DNA from: Bolinopsis microptera
Taxonomy: Eukaryota > Ctenophora > Tentaculata > Lobata > Bolinopsidae
Length of the DNA stretch: 64,000 nucleotides
Assembly: GCF_026151205.1 (NCBI RefSeq)
Contig: NC_087083.1
Location: forward strand, 9,173,460 to 9,237,459
Direction of reading: 5' to 3'
The position numbers were made by a program, and so were the translations under genes. This document shows, piece after piece, positions 41,169-54,190 of this stretch. The notes under the pieces are model-generated. The model was not told the DNA's origin and made no database searches. It was given only the letters and a program-made list of their open reading frames with translations. The stretch's first letter is position 1. Each line of letters opens with the position of its first letter.

Positions 41169-42180
41169 CTACTTACTTGAAATCCTACTTCTACTCCAAG
41201 TTTGTTTCAATTTGGAGGGATAGGGCCTCCAGTAACGTTGGATGTACTCTTGATGTCTCGTTGATGTTGAACGGCAAGAGTAATTGAGAATTGTCCTGAT
41301 ATGATGTTCACACGTCCGATAGGTACTGTGGTAACCTTGAGCTGTTTTGGCATCGAAGGACATCGCCTCTGCCGTCCAGCCCTTTCCCATACAATCGGGT
41401 TGCTCGTAAGGTAGTTAAGTTCACAACGTATCCTCGTTGGAAGTCCGCTAGGGCAAAGCACCACGTGATTCCTACCTTCGCCCTTGGGATTTCCTCCTCT
41501 TGCTGGTGAGAGGGGATCGTTGATAGTCTCTTTTGGATTCGTTCCATAAGAACATCTTCCAACCATTTTCTTTCCGCTTGGCTGGAATAATCTGCTTGTC
41601 TTCTCTCCTCGTTGAATTCTTGGTGAGTGAGGGGCACCACATTGGACGTGTTGATCTGTCCCAGTTGATTTTCTGGGCCAATCTGATTAAAGGAGAATGA
41701 TCTGGCCCTATCTTTAGAGAGAGCAAGCTCTAGCAGTATGGGTGAGCCTTTCCGTTGGTAAGGCCCCTATTCCATTTGTTGGTGGTGTCGATTCTCATCG
41801 AACCATGTTTGGATTTCCCTATTCCGTAACTTGAGGAACTGGTGGGACGTGAAGTTTGACGGTCGTTGATCTCGTTCAGGTTCCGAAGCTTTTACTCTTT
41901 TAGTTGGTCAAGTTGATAATTTTATTTTCTGAATTAAAATCGTTGATATATTGAAATTTGAAATGTCTAAGCTATCGTTGAAAATGTTTTGTAGCATAGG
42001 GCTATTATATCAATACTGACCTTGTCAGTGTTTCTCGTTGACTTGTTATTTATTCATCATGAATGACCCTTTGATTTGTCGTTGAATTCGTTGGTACACT
42101 ATGATCCATAGTTTCCGCCTTTCCTCTAGGAAGCTCAGCTTCGTCATCTGTGTGATCGTTTGCCTATCCTCATAAATTAC
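41169..42180 (-). pseudogene. CAACG-rich gene copy with many indels
   Basis: This follows the family from the acidic N-terminus (41950-42180, like 26660-26880), through the INDFNSENK region (41900-41945), to the ADFNEDTL and MGKGWTAEAMSFDAKT region. Single-base insertions and deletions disrupt nearly every frame. It is important as the only copy that joins the N-terminal and C-terminal parts in one piece. The indel pattern resembles unpolished long-read error as much as decay. Confidence 0.5.
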
Positions 42181-42907
42181 TGAAGAAGATATAAAAAATG
42201 AAATACAGGGTATAAATAGTGATAATAAGTTGAATAAGGCTAATAGAGAAGCAAGGTAAGTAAAATAACATTACAGTGTAGAAAAGAAGATCAAGTAAAC
42301 AAGTGGCTCATACTAATAGTGGGTAAAAGTACGTAGACACAAAACGAGTGAAATGTGAAGTGAGTCGTCACTCGTTGGTAAGGAGGACCCCGGCTTCACG
42401 TGATTGTTAACCTCGTAATGCGTAGATTAGTTGGGACGAAATATGATATTAATAACGTTACAAAAATCGTAAAAGTCTAAAAACATCAAGAGTCTACAAA
42501 CATTAACATTAACAATGTTTCGCAGCAACTCTAGATAATCAAGTTTAGCACACACAGGAAACTAGCACGAAACAAATCCGCTGGCTTTGCAGTTAAAGGC
42601 GTGAGAGTAACGCCCCATATAATCTCCCCCTATTTTTATCATATACCACCATTTCATTACACAATCAATCAATAAAATTGTTATCCGAATAAATAATATC
42701 AAACTATACCTGTCTGTCCGTGATTGTTACATTGCTCTAACATTTGCCATTATAGTTGTCGAAGGGAGTCTTTTCTATCTTCAGTAATTTGAAGAAGCCC
42801 TTGTTGTTCCTTTCTAGCTATAAATTGAATTTTGTTATAAAATATCTCATTAATCCACCATTGCGAATGAATAAATTGAATAATAAAAATAAAAATGTCA
42901 TATTAAC
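42181..42907. other. No supported gene
   Basis: AT-rich. TCAATAAAATTGTTATCCGA at about 42670 is shared with 26055. Confidence 0.4.
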
Positions 42908-43072
42908 CTGATTCCCGGCCACAGACGCTGCTACATCTTGCCTCCGCCATACACAAACTGTTTGAAATACAATTTTATAATTATACGGCAAGTTCCGCTC
43001 CAAGATCAGCTTCACATGTGTCGATACCACATTGACATAAAGGGCGAATATAACGGTATAAAAGGATTCCAT
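42908..43072 (-). CDS. Possible first exon with signal-peptide-like start
   Basis: ATG at 43070-43072 opens 55 codons (MESFYTVIFALYVNVVSTHV, then KLILERNLPYNYKIVFQTVC) ending at a donor CAG/GTTAAT (42906-42908). The first 20 residues are hydrophobic, as in a signal peptide. No following exon could be traced, and there is no repeat support. The frame is also open upstream. Low confidence. Confidence 0.2.
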
Positions 43073-43154
43073 AGTCGGTTGGAAACGAATAGAAATGAAA
43101 CTTGGTAATAAGAAATGAAACTTGGTTACTTCTATATCTTCATTATGCACTTAT

Positions 43155-43440
43155 CTTAAGTTGGCGGAATCTGCAATACCACCGAACATCTGGCAGGAAT
43201 TCAATTTTAACTAATTATGCATGCTTCTCAACTCACACATTCACATATCTGCAGGGATAATAACTTCTTCGCTTGAGATCTCTACACTGTAACTTACTTC
43301 TCTATTAACGGGGCGGCTGGCTTATTTATTTATGTTCGTTGCATTTAATAGGACTCGCGAGTCACATGTTTTCGGAACTGCGTTATAAGGATAACACTGA
43401 ACATAAGGATTTCAGCGGTACCTTTATCTCTTTGTAATGC
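43155..43440 (+). repeat. Divergent 430-bp repeat, copy 2
   Basis: Shortened partner of 29090-29525. Confidence 0.6.
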
Positions 43441-43659
43441 AGGCTGCAGGAGCTTATTACTCATAGTATAACCCCCTGAACAATAATTCTGTTTCATTGA
43501 TATTGCCTGCAGTTGGTGAGGTTGCAGAAAACAATTTTGCAGGGTTATTTATATGGCCGCGCTCTTGTATGGTATTTTCAAATTACCTTGCAGTCTTTTG
43601 GAAGTCGCGATGGGCTTCGGCGTTTGTCGCCGCCGAGGGCTCATTCATGAGCTCCAGTT

Positions 43660-44370
43660 TAGCTGGAGCTGTCCGGGAATAAAACATGAAGTATTAAGTA
43701 TTATACAGGCAATATATATTTATAGCACATATACTGTATATATACATTATACTATACTCTACAATAGATACTGTACAATATATACAGACTGTACAATCTT
43801 CCGCTCGGAAGTTTACCTAAGTTGGAAAACCCTTCCAATATTTTAGTATTGTTATAACTGTTAAAAACGTGTAAAATATACAAACAACATTTTACACAGT
43901 TGATTTACTAAGTTTTACGTCTCGTACAAACTCCCCGGTCAATCTAATCAATCGCTTTCGTTTACTCTTATCATAAATTACACATTGATCTGGAATATAA
44001 AATCTGGTTCGAGGTCCCATTTTGTAACGTTAGTATATCCTCAGTTTATTGAAGTGAAACATTTATAAATATTTTAAAAAACATCAAGCGCTGATTTGAT
44101 TCCTAACTTTAGTAGAGCTAGAAGCCCCAGGACAGTCCGAATGGACGAGGTTAAAACCCCTGTTCAGTAAACTATAAACGGGCTTCCTGGCGGAAGACTG
44201 TAATCGAGTGAAAAAAAGATAGTAGATAGATAAATAAAATAGATAGAATAATAAAATACAGTACTCTCCTGCTTCCTGGCGAATTGTCCTATTTGTTGTG
44301 TCGCCAAATAAAAATGATAAAGCGAAAGGTCAAAACTATCATCAGTATAAAGAAAGCATGTATATTTTTT
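43660..44370 (+). repeat. LTR-like repeat R, outer left copy
   Basis: Starts near TCCGGGAATAAAACATGAAG. It contains TTCCGCTCGGAAG, the AAAACGTGTAAAATATACAA block, GGAAGACTGTAATCGAGTG, then GTCAAAACTATCATCAGTAT. The same series occurs in the same orientation at 53690-54190 and, inverted, at 57598-58100 and 62022-62260 (shortened). It bounds an internal region of about 4 kb in each palindrome arm. Confidence 0.6.
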
Positions 44371-44509
44371 AAATTTATATTCTTCTGGTAATTAATCTCT
44401 TAATAATAATGTGTACATATACCCTTTAACCTTCCTCTTATACCTGAAAGTCCTCGATCCCCTCTCCTTTTTTTTGTGGTTCAATTTATTTCAATACTAT
44501 TTTACATAC

Positions 44510-44784
44510 GCACACCAGTTTCCGAACAGCGACCAATGCGGCGGATCGGATAGACCCATAAACTTCTTTGACCTCACGAATTAGTCTGCTCTGCGTTGGT
44601 CCGAGTGGTATTTTCCCACTTTCTTCGGTTCGAGGTGAAGGTCAAAAGTATCGCCGTCACGTAGTTCGCCCCAGGTTACTAGTCGTCGGCGTTTGCGTTC
44701 GTGCAACTCCGCTACGACCGTCCCGTGGTCGTCCCGAGGTGATCCCGATAACTTTACGTTTGTTTAGCCTGAGCGGCAGTCCAT
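44510..44784 (-). pseudogene. Hsp70-like N-terminal fragment, left arm
   Basis: ATG at 44782-44784. It is the mirror of 61621-61896 but carries a dozen or more one-base insertions and deletions, so no long frame survives. The differences are nearly all indels rather than substitutions. Confidence 0.6.
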
Positions 44785-46019
44785 GGTTTAGTCAGACGTA
44801 CTTTATCTAACCATAACCCCCGCGACAGGGGGACCAGCTATCTCGCTGAAATGAAAAACCCCAGATCCAAACCACTTTGGTATGACACTCCTCATGACTG
44901 AAACAAGGCCGGCTGTATCGTAAACATTTTAACACTTCGTCGTTGGAGTGTTCTCTTCAGCACTGAATCATTAGTAGTAAAAGAACTGAAAAGCACTGAA
45001 AAGCACAGAATCATTATATAAGGAAAAGAATCTGCGATGGGTGCAATACGAGGTTTTGCAGGTTCTGTGGCTTTTTAGTGGTACAGTGGACTGTGTAAAG
45101 TGATGAATGAAATTTCGCTGCGTTGCTGACAAAAATGTGATAATTTTTATCATTTTTGAAGCAAAATTTCGTTTAGCATGTAACAGATTCAACTGATATA
45201 CCGCCTGGCGCCTACCGGTGGAGTGACTGGTGACTTACTTCTTTTTAGATATAAGCAAGTCAGATAGGACTTCTTAAATCAACTAAATAATTGTAATCTA
45301 CAAGACATAATAAATAACTACCTAATTGTTCATATACAGTCAGACTATAATGGAACAGTTAAATATAATTGTAATAATAATTAGTAATAGTTTTTTTTCA
45401 TCCTACACACGGTGAAATAAGGTTAGAAACATAAACTTATCAACAACAGGCCTCTCTTATTTATCTGTTAAAAACCCACAATAGACAAATCGCAAACTAC
45501 AAAATGACCGAAGCTGAACTCACTTTCTTTTATACGGCATATTAAGTCGTATCAAGCTTCTCTATTATCACTAAACATTTAGTAAATTGACGTAAATTGT
45601 AAAATCGATGGTAAAACCAGAAAACAATCTGCCTTTATTTTTTAATTTGTAAAAGATAATCTTAGTACTTATCAAGAAGTTTATATTTGAGATATTTCCG
45701 ATGTAACAGTATTTGATGTGCCGTCAATTTCATAGCTGCAAAGACCAGAAGCCTGAAGCTGTGCGAATGAAGAAACGCTAACAAAACCCCGTTTCTGCGT
45801 TTTGCGCTACATTGACCAGAGAGGTTAAATGTTTTATTTTTGTTTTCATCTTTATGACCTACCGCCCTGTGAGGAAATTGTAAGCTAAGAAATTTTATAA
45901 ACTTATGAACACCATGTTTTTTCTTTCGGAAGAAAATTGATAAAATATAATTATAATTAGTTTAGGCAAAAAGGATCATCGTAAAGTGGGAACTCGCGTA
46001 AATAAGGTATACTATTTAC

Positions 46020-46310
46020 CATGGCCTTGCAATACATCGCTTGTTCAGAAACAAGATCGATAAGACCTGCAATCTTCCATGTACGTCCTTTGCATGGCCT
46101 CCCACCTCTCCGCTAAGCACATTATCTCAAGACTTGCTTTAATTTCGATTAAAAATTTCGCTCTATATTTATCATTGGATCGATCAGGAAATTTTTAGTT
46201 ACAATACGGCGAACAAACGAAAAGGGGGTGTCGCCTTCCCCTTCATAGCGCGGAAAGTGATTTGCAACACCGGGAACATAGGGAGATGAAGAATAAGGAC
46301 ATGGAATACT
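46020..46310 (-). pseudogene. Spliced element exon 2, left arm
   Basis: Mirror of 60113-60389. It starts after acceptor CTTTCAACATAG. In this copy the reading from the acceptor is open for longer (IPCPYSSSPYVPGVANHF, then RYEGEGDTPFSFVRRIVTKN) than in the right arm, and it joins exon 1 (phase 2) in frame. It ends near a donor at GGCCATG/GTAAAT. Confidence 0.45.
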
Positions 46311-46999
46311 ATGTTGAAAGGTGTAGGTTTAAAATATTACTATAATGTAATGAGAGAAATACGATGGGCAAGAATAATTAAGAGAAAGGGAAACGATAAG
46401 AATAAATTCAAGATAGTAGGAATAATTATATATATAGAAAGTAGAAAATATTAACATTTAATTGGCTCAGATGAAATAAGGTAAAATATGGACTTGGCAA
46501 GAAGAGCAGGGTGGTAAAAGGGAACGAGGTTGGAGTCAGGGATCACGGACAGCAGTTCGCGGAGTTCGATGAAGATAGATAGTCTAGAGAAAGGAGGTCT
46601 ACTTAGAAATGAAGAAAAATGAGAAGGGAAGGAATGAAGCCGGATATATACATGGGGTAGCTGTAGGTTTTGTTTTTTTTTTTTCAAAACAAAACACACC
46701 CGCTTTCCTTACAAAACAAACGTCTAGACCCTGACAACCTCGTTCCCCCCTCCCGCCCCCCCCAATATTTTCCTTTAAACAAAATATACCCTTCTTTCCC
46801 TTCATAACAACAACATTTAAAATCAATCCTACTTTAAATTTCCCTATAACTTTCAATTAAAGCAATGAATGACAAAGTTTTACGTGCAGGTTTCCCGAAG
46901 ACTATCCTCTGCCTGAGGTGGAAAGAATAAAATCTATATGTGCATAATATCAACGATACATTTAAGTGTTTATAAACACTTTTCGTGCTTACCCACCAT

Positions 47000-47136
47000 G
47001 CGTCGAGTACAACAGGTCTTCATCTTCCTGTTGACGCGCTGTCGTCGCTTTGTGGCGGTCGCTGTCGTAGTCACTTGTCGTCGATGACCGGCGTTCCCTT
47101 CCACGGCTCGTCCTGCGTAGCTATGGCTACTTTATA
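47000..47136 (-). pseudogene. Spliced element exon 1, left arm, 3' half
   Basis: Mirror of about 59305-59432 (VAIATQDEPWKGTPVIDD, then DYDSDRHKATTARQQEDEDL), ending at a donor GGTGG/GTAAGC near 46997. Its 5' half lies 5.3 kb away at about 52480-52590, because the A/T block splits the exon here. Confidence 0.55.
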
Positions 47137-50100
47137 ATATATTTATCATATATATTAATGAATATATATATATATATATATTAATTTTTAATTTATTATT
47201 ATTATTAATTTTATAAATAATATTTTTAATATAATTTATAAATTATTATATAAAAAATATTATATATATATTATTTTATATAATTTATATAATATATATG
47301 TTTTAATAATTATTGATATTTTTTATATATTATATTAAACTTTATATAAATAATTTATATAATAATTATAATATTATATTTTATTATGATCTATTTATAT
47401 TCTTATTATTATATAATAATAATATTATTATATATTATCTATTATTTATTATATGTAAAATTTTAATATTATATATATTTTTAATTATTATATATATTAA
47501 TTATTCTTTTTTTTATTTTTATTATATTAATATTTTTATATGATATTTATATATTTAATAATTTATATAATAATATATAATTTTATATTAATATATTATA
47601 TATATATTAATATTATTTTAAATTAAATATAATTATTTATATAATTTATAATTATAATATATATTATTTATTAATATTATATTATTTTTTATATATTTTA
47701 TATAATCATATTTTATATATTATATATATATTAGTTTTATTTTTTATTATGTATAAATTATTATAATAATTTATATATATATATAATAATTATATATTAT
47801 TTTTATATATTAATTTAAAATGCATATTATATAATTAATAATTTATTTTATACTATATACTTTATAATTATTATTTTGTTAATATATATATTTTAATTTC
47901 ATTTATTTTATGATAATAATATATTTATTATTATATATAATTATAATAAATATTTTATATATATAGGAGTAATATTATTATTATATATATAATTATAATT
48001 TTTAGTAATATATTATATTTTATATTATAATATATTTTATAAAATTATAATTATTTTTAATATAATTATATTAATATATGATTTATATATTTAATAGTTA
48101 TTTAATATATATTATTTATATATATTATATTTTATAATATATATATTATTTTATATTTTATTTTTCATTAATTAATATTAATTATTATATATTAAATTTA
48201 TGATTTTTTAAAAATATATTATATTATTATTAATATTTATTAAATTTATTTTTTATAACATATTAATATAAATTATTATTATTTTTTCATTATTATTATA
48301 TATAATTTTTATTTTATATTTATAATTTATATATTGATCTTATTTTTATAAAATTATAATTTATATTTTATATATTTAACATTATATTGTATAATAAAAT
48401 ATTTATATAAATAATATTTATATTAAATAAAAAATATATTATATATTTTTTATTTTATATAATATTTATTTTCTATTATAATTTTAAATTAATATATTAA
48501 ATAATTATAAATTATTTTAGATTTATAATATTTTATAATATTATTATTTTATTAATCTTATTATTTATTTATTTAATATATATATATTTATATATTATTA
48601 TATATATTATAATATAAATATTTTATCTTATCTAAATTATTTATATTATAATAATTTAATATTATTATATATAAATCATTCTATTAATATATATTTTATA
48701 TTAATTTATATTTTTTAGTTTTTATATTTATATTTATATAAATTATATTATTATATATATTAATATTAAATTAATATATATAATATTTATGAAATTTATA
48801 TATATTATATTATTATTATTTATTCTTATATATATATTTATTTTTTATTATTATTTCCATATTTTTTATAATATATATATATTATATATTATTAATAATA
48901 ATATAATTTAAAATATAAATTATATTTATATTTTTTATATTATTTTTTATATATATAAATATTTATTTATTATTATATATATAAATATATTGATATTTAT
49001 TATTTAATTATATTATATTTTTTATTTTTTAAAATTATATATATAATTATTATTAATATTATTATCTTTTATATATTTTTATATATAATAATATTAACGA
49101 TATATATATATATAATTATTCAATTATTTAATATTTTATATTTTATATATATATATATTATATATTTTTATTATAATTTAATATTTTTAATATATATTAT
49201 CTATTATTTATATATAATAAATTATTTTATAATATTATATTATATTTATTTATTATATATATAATTTATTTTTATATTTTAATTTATAAATATTATTTTA
49301 TATATGATTAATTATTATATATATTATTTAATATTTATTTATTTATTATATTATTTAATATAATATTATTATTAAATATTCTAATTTAATTTTTTAATAA
49401 TTTTATTAAAATATTATATTATTATACTTAATATAAATTTATTATATATATATATTATAATATATATATTCTATATTTATAATTATTTATATTATTATTT
49501 ATTTTTATTATTATATATAAATATATTTTTTTTTTATATATTATTATTATATTTTATTTTTTTTAATATATAAATAATATTATTATAATATATTTTATAT
49601 TTAATATTAATTATTATAATATTATATATATTTCTATTATTTTATGTAATTATATATTATATTATATTAAATTTTATAATAATAAATTATTAATTATAAT
49701 AAAATTTTTTTAATATATTTTAATATATTATATATAATATAAATTATCAATAAATAAAATAATTTTCTCTATTATATAATATTTATTTTATTATTTATAT
49801 TTATTATTATTAATTATATAGTATTATTTTTTATTTTTATCATATTTTTTTACTTATTTATTATATATATTATTTAATATATATTTTAATATTATATTAT
49901 AATAATATTATATTATTTATTAAATTAATATTATCAATAATTTAATATAATTATATTATATATTATTTATATAATATATAATATAATATTAATTTTTAAT
50001 TATATATTTTATATATTCTTATTATTATATAAATATATATTATAATATATTAAAATATATAAATATATTGATTTTTATTTTAAATTATAAATTATATATA

Positions 50101-52395
50101 ATTATTATATTATTATTATTAAATATATATTTTTTTTCTTATTTTCATTTTTAAGATCTTATATATATAATTTTATAAAAATTATAAAAATATTATAAAT
50201 TTAATATTTTTTTATATTTTTATAAATATTTATTCTATTAATCTAATATATATATTTAAATTTTATAATTTTTTTATTATATTTTATTATATTATGGATA
50301 TAATTATATTTTTTTATATATTTTATTAATATATTTATATTAAATAAATATTTAATATTATTTAATTATTAAAATTTTATTTTTATTAAATTTATATATA
50401 ATATTTCAATTAATAATTAATAATAAAATTATTATATATAATATATATATAATATATAATATAATTATATTAAAATTAATTAAATATTTAAATTTTTTTT
50501 TATATAATTATAATTTTATATTATATTTTATATATATTATTATATATTAATTATTCAATATATTGTAATTTTTTATTATAATTTATTTATTATTATAATT
50601 AATTTATATAAAATTTAAAAAATATATTATAATATTTTATTAAAAATTTTATTTTATATATATTTTTATATATAATTATATATATTATATTATTTATTTT
50701 ATTATTTTTTTATTTATAATCATTATATATATATGATTTATTTTTTAAATTATATTTCTATATATATAATTCTTTTCTTTAGAATTTTATAATACTTATA
50801 ATATTTAATTTTTATTTATTATATTAATATATTTATATATTTATTATATATATCAAAATATTTTATAATAATTTTAATATTTTATATCCTATACAAAATA
50901 CATAATATAATTAATATATTAATAAAATATATATATTTAACATTTACTATTATTATAATAATTTTTTATATATAAATTTATTAAATATTTTATATAATTC
51001 ATAAATATATATCAACATTATAAAAACTTAAATAATATATCTATTATTATATATTATAATTATATAATATCATATATCATTTTAATTTATATTTATTAAT
51101 TATTATATATATTTTATTTTTTATTTCATTTTTTTATATTAATTTATGTTAAATTTATTATAAATTATTATAATATATAAATAATAAATATATATATAAT
51201 ATATTATATTTTATATATTTTTTTTAATTATTTTATTTTTATATTTTATATATATAATTATAATTAATAATTATTATATATAATATATAAATTATAATAT
51301 AAATTTATGGGGGGAATTGAATATATAGGCTGCTGATATATATTATTGGCAGTAATAGTATTCTATCTTCATATAAATATGGCTAGATAGAGTGAGGGCA
51401 TACGTCATACGTAGCAGGTGACTCTATAAAATTATTAATCTTTTAGTATATTTATGTTGTATATATTATATATTTTTTTATTTCTATTTTTATATTATCT
51501 CTGTAGGAGTGGGAGGGGGGGGGGGGGGGGGGGGGGGGTGGGGGGGAGTTTTAATATGGGGGAGTGATATGTGAGATGTGTAAGGACTATTATGTGAGCG
51601 TATTATTTAAAAAAAAAATTTAAAAAATATTATATTATATGTAGGTTATTATATTATTATATAATTATAATATTATTTATATAATTTAAAAATATTTTAT
51701 TATTTTATAATTTATATATATATTAAAATAATATTTTTTTTATAATTATATTATATATTATTTTATTTTATATAAATATATATTATTTAAATATTTTATT
51801 TCTTATATTAAAAATATTTATTTATTAATATAATTAATTATTTATAATATATAATTAAATAATATATAAAAAATATATTTATATTATTATATTTTATATT
51901 ATTAATTATATTTATTATGTTTTTTTTTGTTGTAATATAATATAATAAGAATTATATATTTTATAATATTGTTATTTGAATATTATTTCTTTTTTTTATA
52001 TTAATTTTATATATTATTATTATATAATTTAATTTATTATATATATTTTTAGTATATTATTTATATATTATATCTATATTAATTTAAAAAAAAATATATA
52101 TTATAAATATTATATAATATTATAAATTAATTATATTATAATATATTTATAATATTTATATTTTAATTTATATATATTATTTTATTAATTATAATTATAT
52201 ATTATTCTTTTTAATTTAATTTTTTTTATATATATTTAATATATATTAATTTATATAATATTTTATTTATATATATTATATTTATATAATTATTATTATT
52301 ATATTTTATATTTAAATTATATTATTTATATAGTAATAATAATTATATATTTGATTTTATATATATTATTATAATAAATATTTATATTTTTTTTT
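47137..52395. repeat. Almost pure A/T block, 5.2 kb
   Basis: Irregular TATA/AATT/TTTAT runs with only about one C or G per 50-100 bases, no tandem period and no coding structure. Two islands of normal composition interrupt it: 51306-51430 (with GTGAGGGCATACGTCATACG) and a poly-G region at 51510-51550. It replaces only a few bases of the right-arm sequence and splits a coding exon. ORFs here are compositional noise. Confidence 0.9.
51515..51538. repeat. Poly-G homopolymer inside the A/T block
   Basis: 24 consecutive G, followed after one T by seven more. Confidence 0.9.
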
Positions 52396-52479
52396 ATTTT
52401 AATTTGTTGTGGGGGGGTTTTGGCCCGGGGGTTATCTGGCACTTCTGTCCCTCAGAGAGACATCGCTAGATGTGTGGCA

Positions 52480-52590
52480 GGATCGGGCGAACCCCTCAGG
52501 GTACTTTCTCGATGATCGGAGAAGCGCCTCATCGGCTCCCGGCGTCGGTACCGTCTTTAACTTGGAATTAGCCCGACAACACCGAAAGTC
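52480..52590 (-). pseudogene. Spliced element exon 1, left arm, 5' half
   Basis: Minus-strand NSKLKTVPTPGADEALL reading, the continuation of 47000-47136 across the A/T block. About 80 bp between it and the block (52400-52480) has no counterpart in the right arm. Confidence 0.5.
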
Positions 52591-52689
52591 ATGTAGCATA
52601 TAACATGATGCATTTTGATTAAGGCTTTATTTCTTCCCCCCCCCCCCCCATTATTTCTTTAAACAAAATAAACCCCTCTTCCCTCAATA

Positions 52690-52990
52690 CAACCACATTT
52701 AAAATCAGATAAATGTCCTATACTCGCCCTCTTGTTCCCACCTTGTCCCTTCCTCTATCCTACAACAGTCTTTAATGATCGGTGTCCCCTTCGATCCGCA
52801 TTTTGTAGTACACCTACCGACTTTGTTATGAGAAATCCCTCGATACATGGCTTTCTTGGCGTACAGCTAACATAACCATCATAACCCTCTCTGTTCCTCC
52901 TAACATACCTCCTCTTTTTATTCTTATCGTTTTTAAAAGCAGGGGGCCACTCAGTTGTTGTCGGACCCACGATAGCTGAATATGAATATC
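52690..52990 (-). pseudogene. Zinc-knuckle segment, left arm
   Basis: Mirror of 58850-59127. It has the basic stretch KNDKNKKRRYVRRNREGYDG and the Cys-Lys-x-Cys area broken by indels. Confidence 0.5.
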
Positions 52991-53689
52991 GGGTTGTTGT
53001 TTGAGGTGGTAGATCTTCTCAGAGATTTACCTCCCTTTTACTTATTAACGTGCTGGATTGACAGCGCATTATTGTTATAACTCTGCTTTCCCGTCGTCAT
53101 ATAAAGCACGCCAGCCTCTGAATCCAAAAAGAAATTAAATATATGCAGTATAAAGATTATTAGAGTAGAAAGTTTCCGTTATAACACGTGATTAAAACAG
53201 ATAACTGAAAATGAACTACCTTGAGGTGCTACCATGATCTTGAGTACTACTCCGAGCTACACTATTTTAGATTATTCAAGTAAATACACCGAGTTATGTT
53301 GGTGACTCAAGGAAGTTAATGAAGGTCCAAAAGATCAAGATATGCATTAGACATTATAAAAAAATAATTATAAACCATAACTAAACGGCACAAGCGCAAA
53401 TCGACTGATTGGTGTAAATAATTGGATAGACTAAAGACCTGGCATGTTTTACGAGATAGAATTAGACTCGTGTAACGTGTTCTTATATAAAAGTAAAATA
53501 TCACTGATAGTTTCTATTAATAGATAAATCCTACGATGCTCACCAATCTCCTCTTCTGAAAAGAATAATAATTATTATTGATCGAGCTCGAGGAACTATT
53601 TTAGATACCCGGGACACATATACATAGTTACGATACAGTTGACTTATAGATTAATTGTAAATAAATCCTAACTATATTAGTTAGGAGTA
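52991..53689. other. Left-arm internal non-coding part
   Basis: Mirror of 58100-58840. No gene. Confidence 0.5.
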
Positions 53690-54190
53690 ATCCAAATTAG
53701 TTTTAGTTTAGCTGAGCCGTCCGGGAATTACATGAAATATTAGTATTATACTAGCAATAAAATTATATACATACTGTACAATCCTTCCGCTTCAGTTTAG
53801 ATAAGTTTGAAACCCTCCTGGCTCCAATATTTTATATATTATAGTATTGCTAAAAAGCTAAAAACGTGTAGAATATATAACAAACATTTACCACCGTTTA
53901 CTAAATTTCGCCTCTCGGTACCCGATTGGAACCCGCCTTAAGGTTAAACACAGTTCATAAACTACGGTCCCTGGCGGAAGACTGTAATCGAGGAAAAGAA
54001 AGATAGTAAAAGATAATAAAATAGATTAGAAATAATAAAATGAATACTCCACAATTCTAACTCTCCTTTTCCCTGTTTCTCCTTCACCAAGTTTTACTCT
54101 CTCACCATATAGGAATATAAGTTAAAATTAAATAAGCAATAATAAAGCCCGGTCCAAAACTATCATCAGTATAAATAGGCAAGTATATTC
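53690..54190 (+). repeat. LTR-like repeat R, inner left copy
   Basis: Direct repeat of 43660-44370 (see there). Confidence 0.6.

Noticed and set aside
44568-44810. 80-codon plus-strand ORF
   Set aside because: Antisense to the broken Hsp70-like copy.
47313-47543. 76-codon ORF in the A/T block
   Set aside because: Only codons for I, Y, L, N, F and K-type residues; it follows from composition, with no conservation.
47137-52395. A/T block as mitochondrial or plastid DNA
   Set aside because: No rRNA, tRNA or organellar protein coding can be seen. GC is far lower than most organelle genomes.
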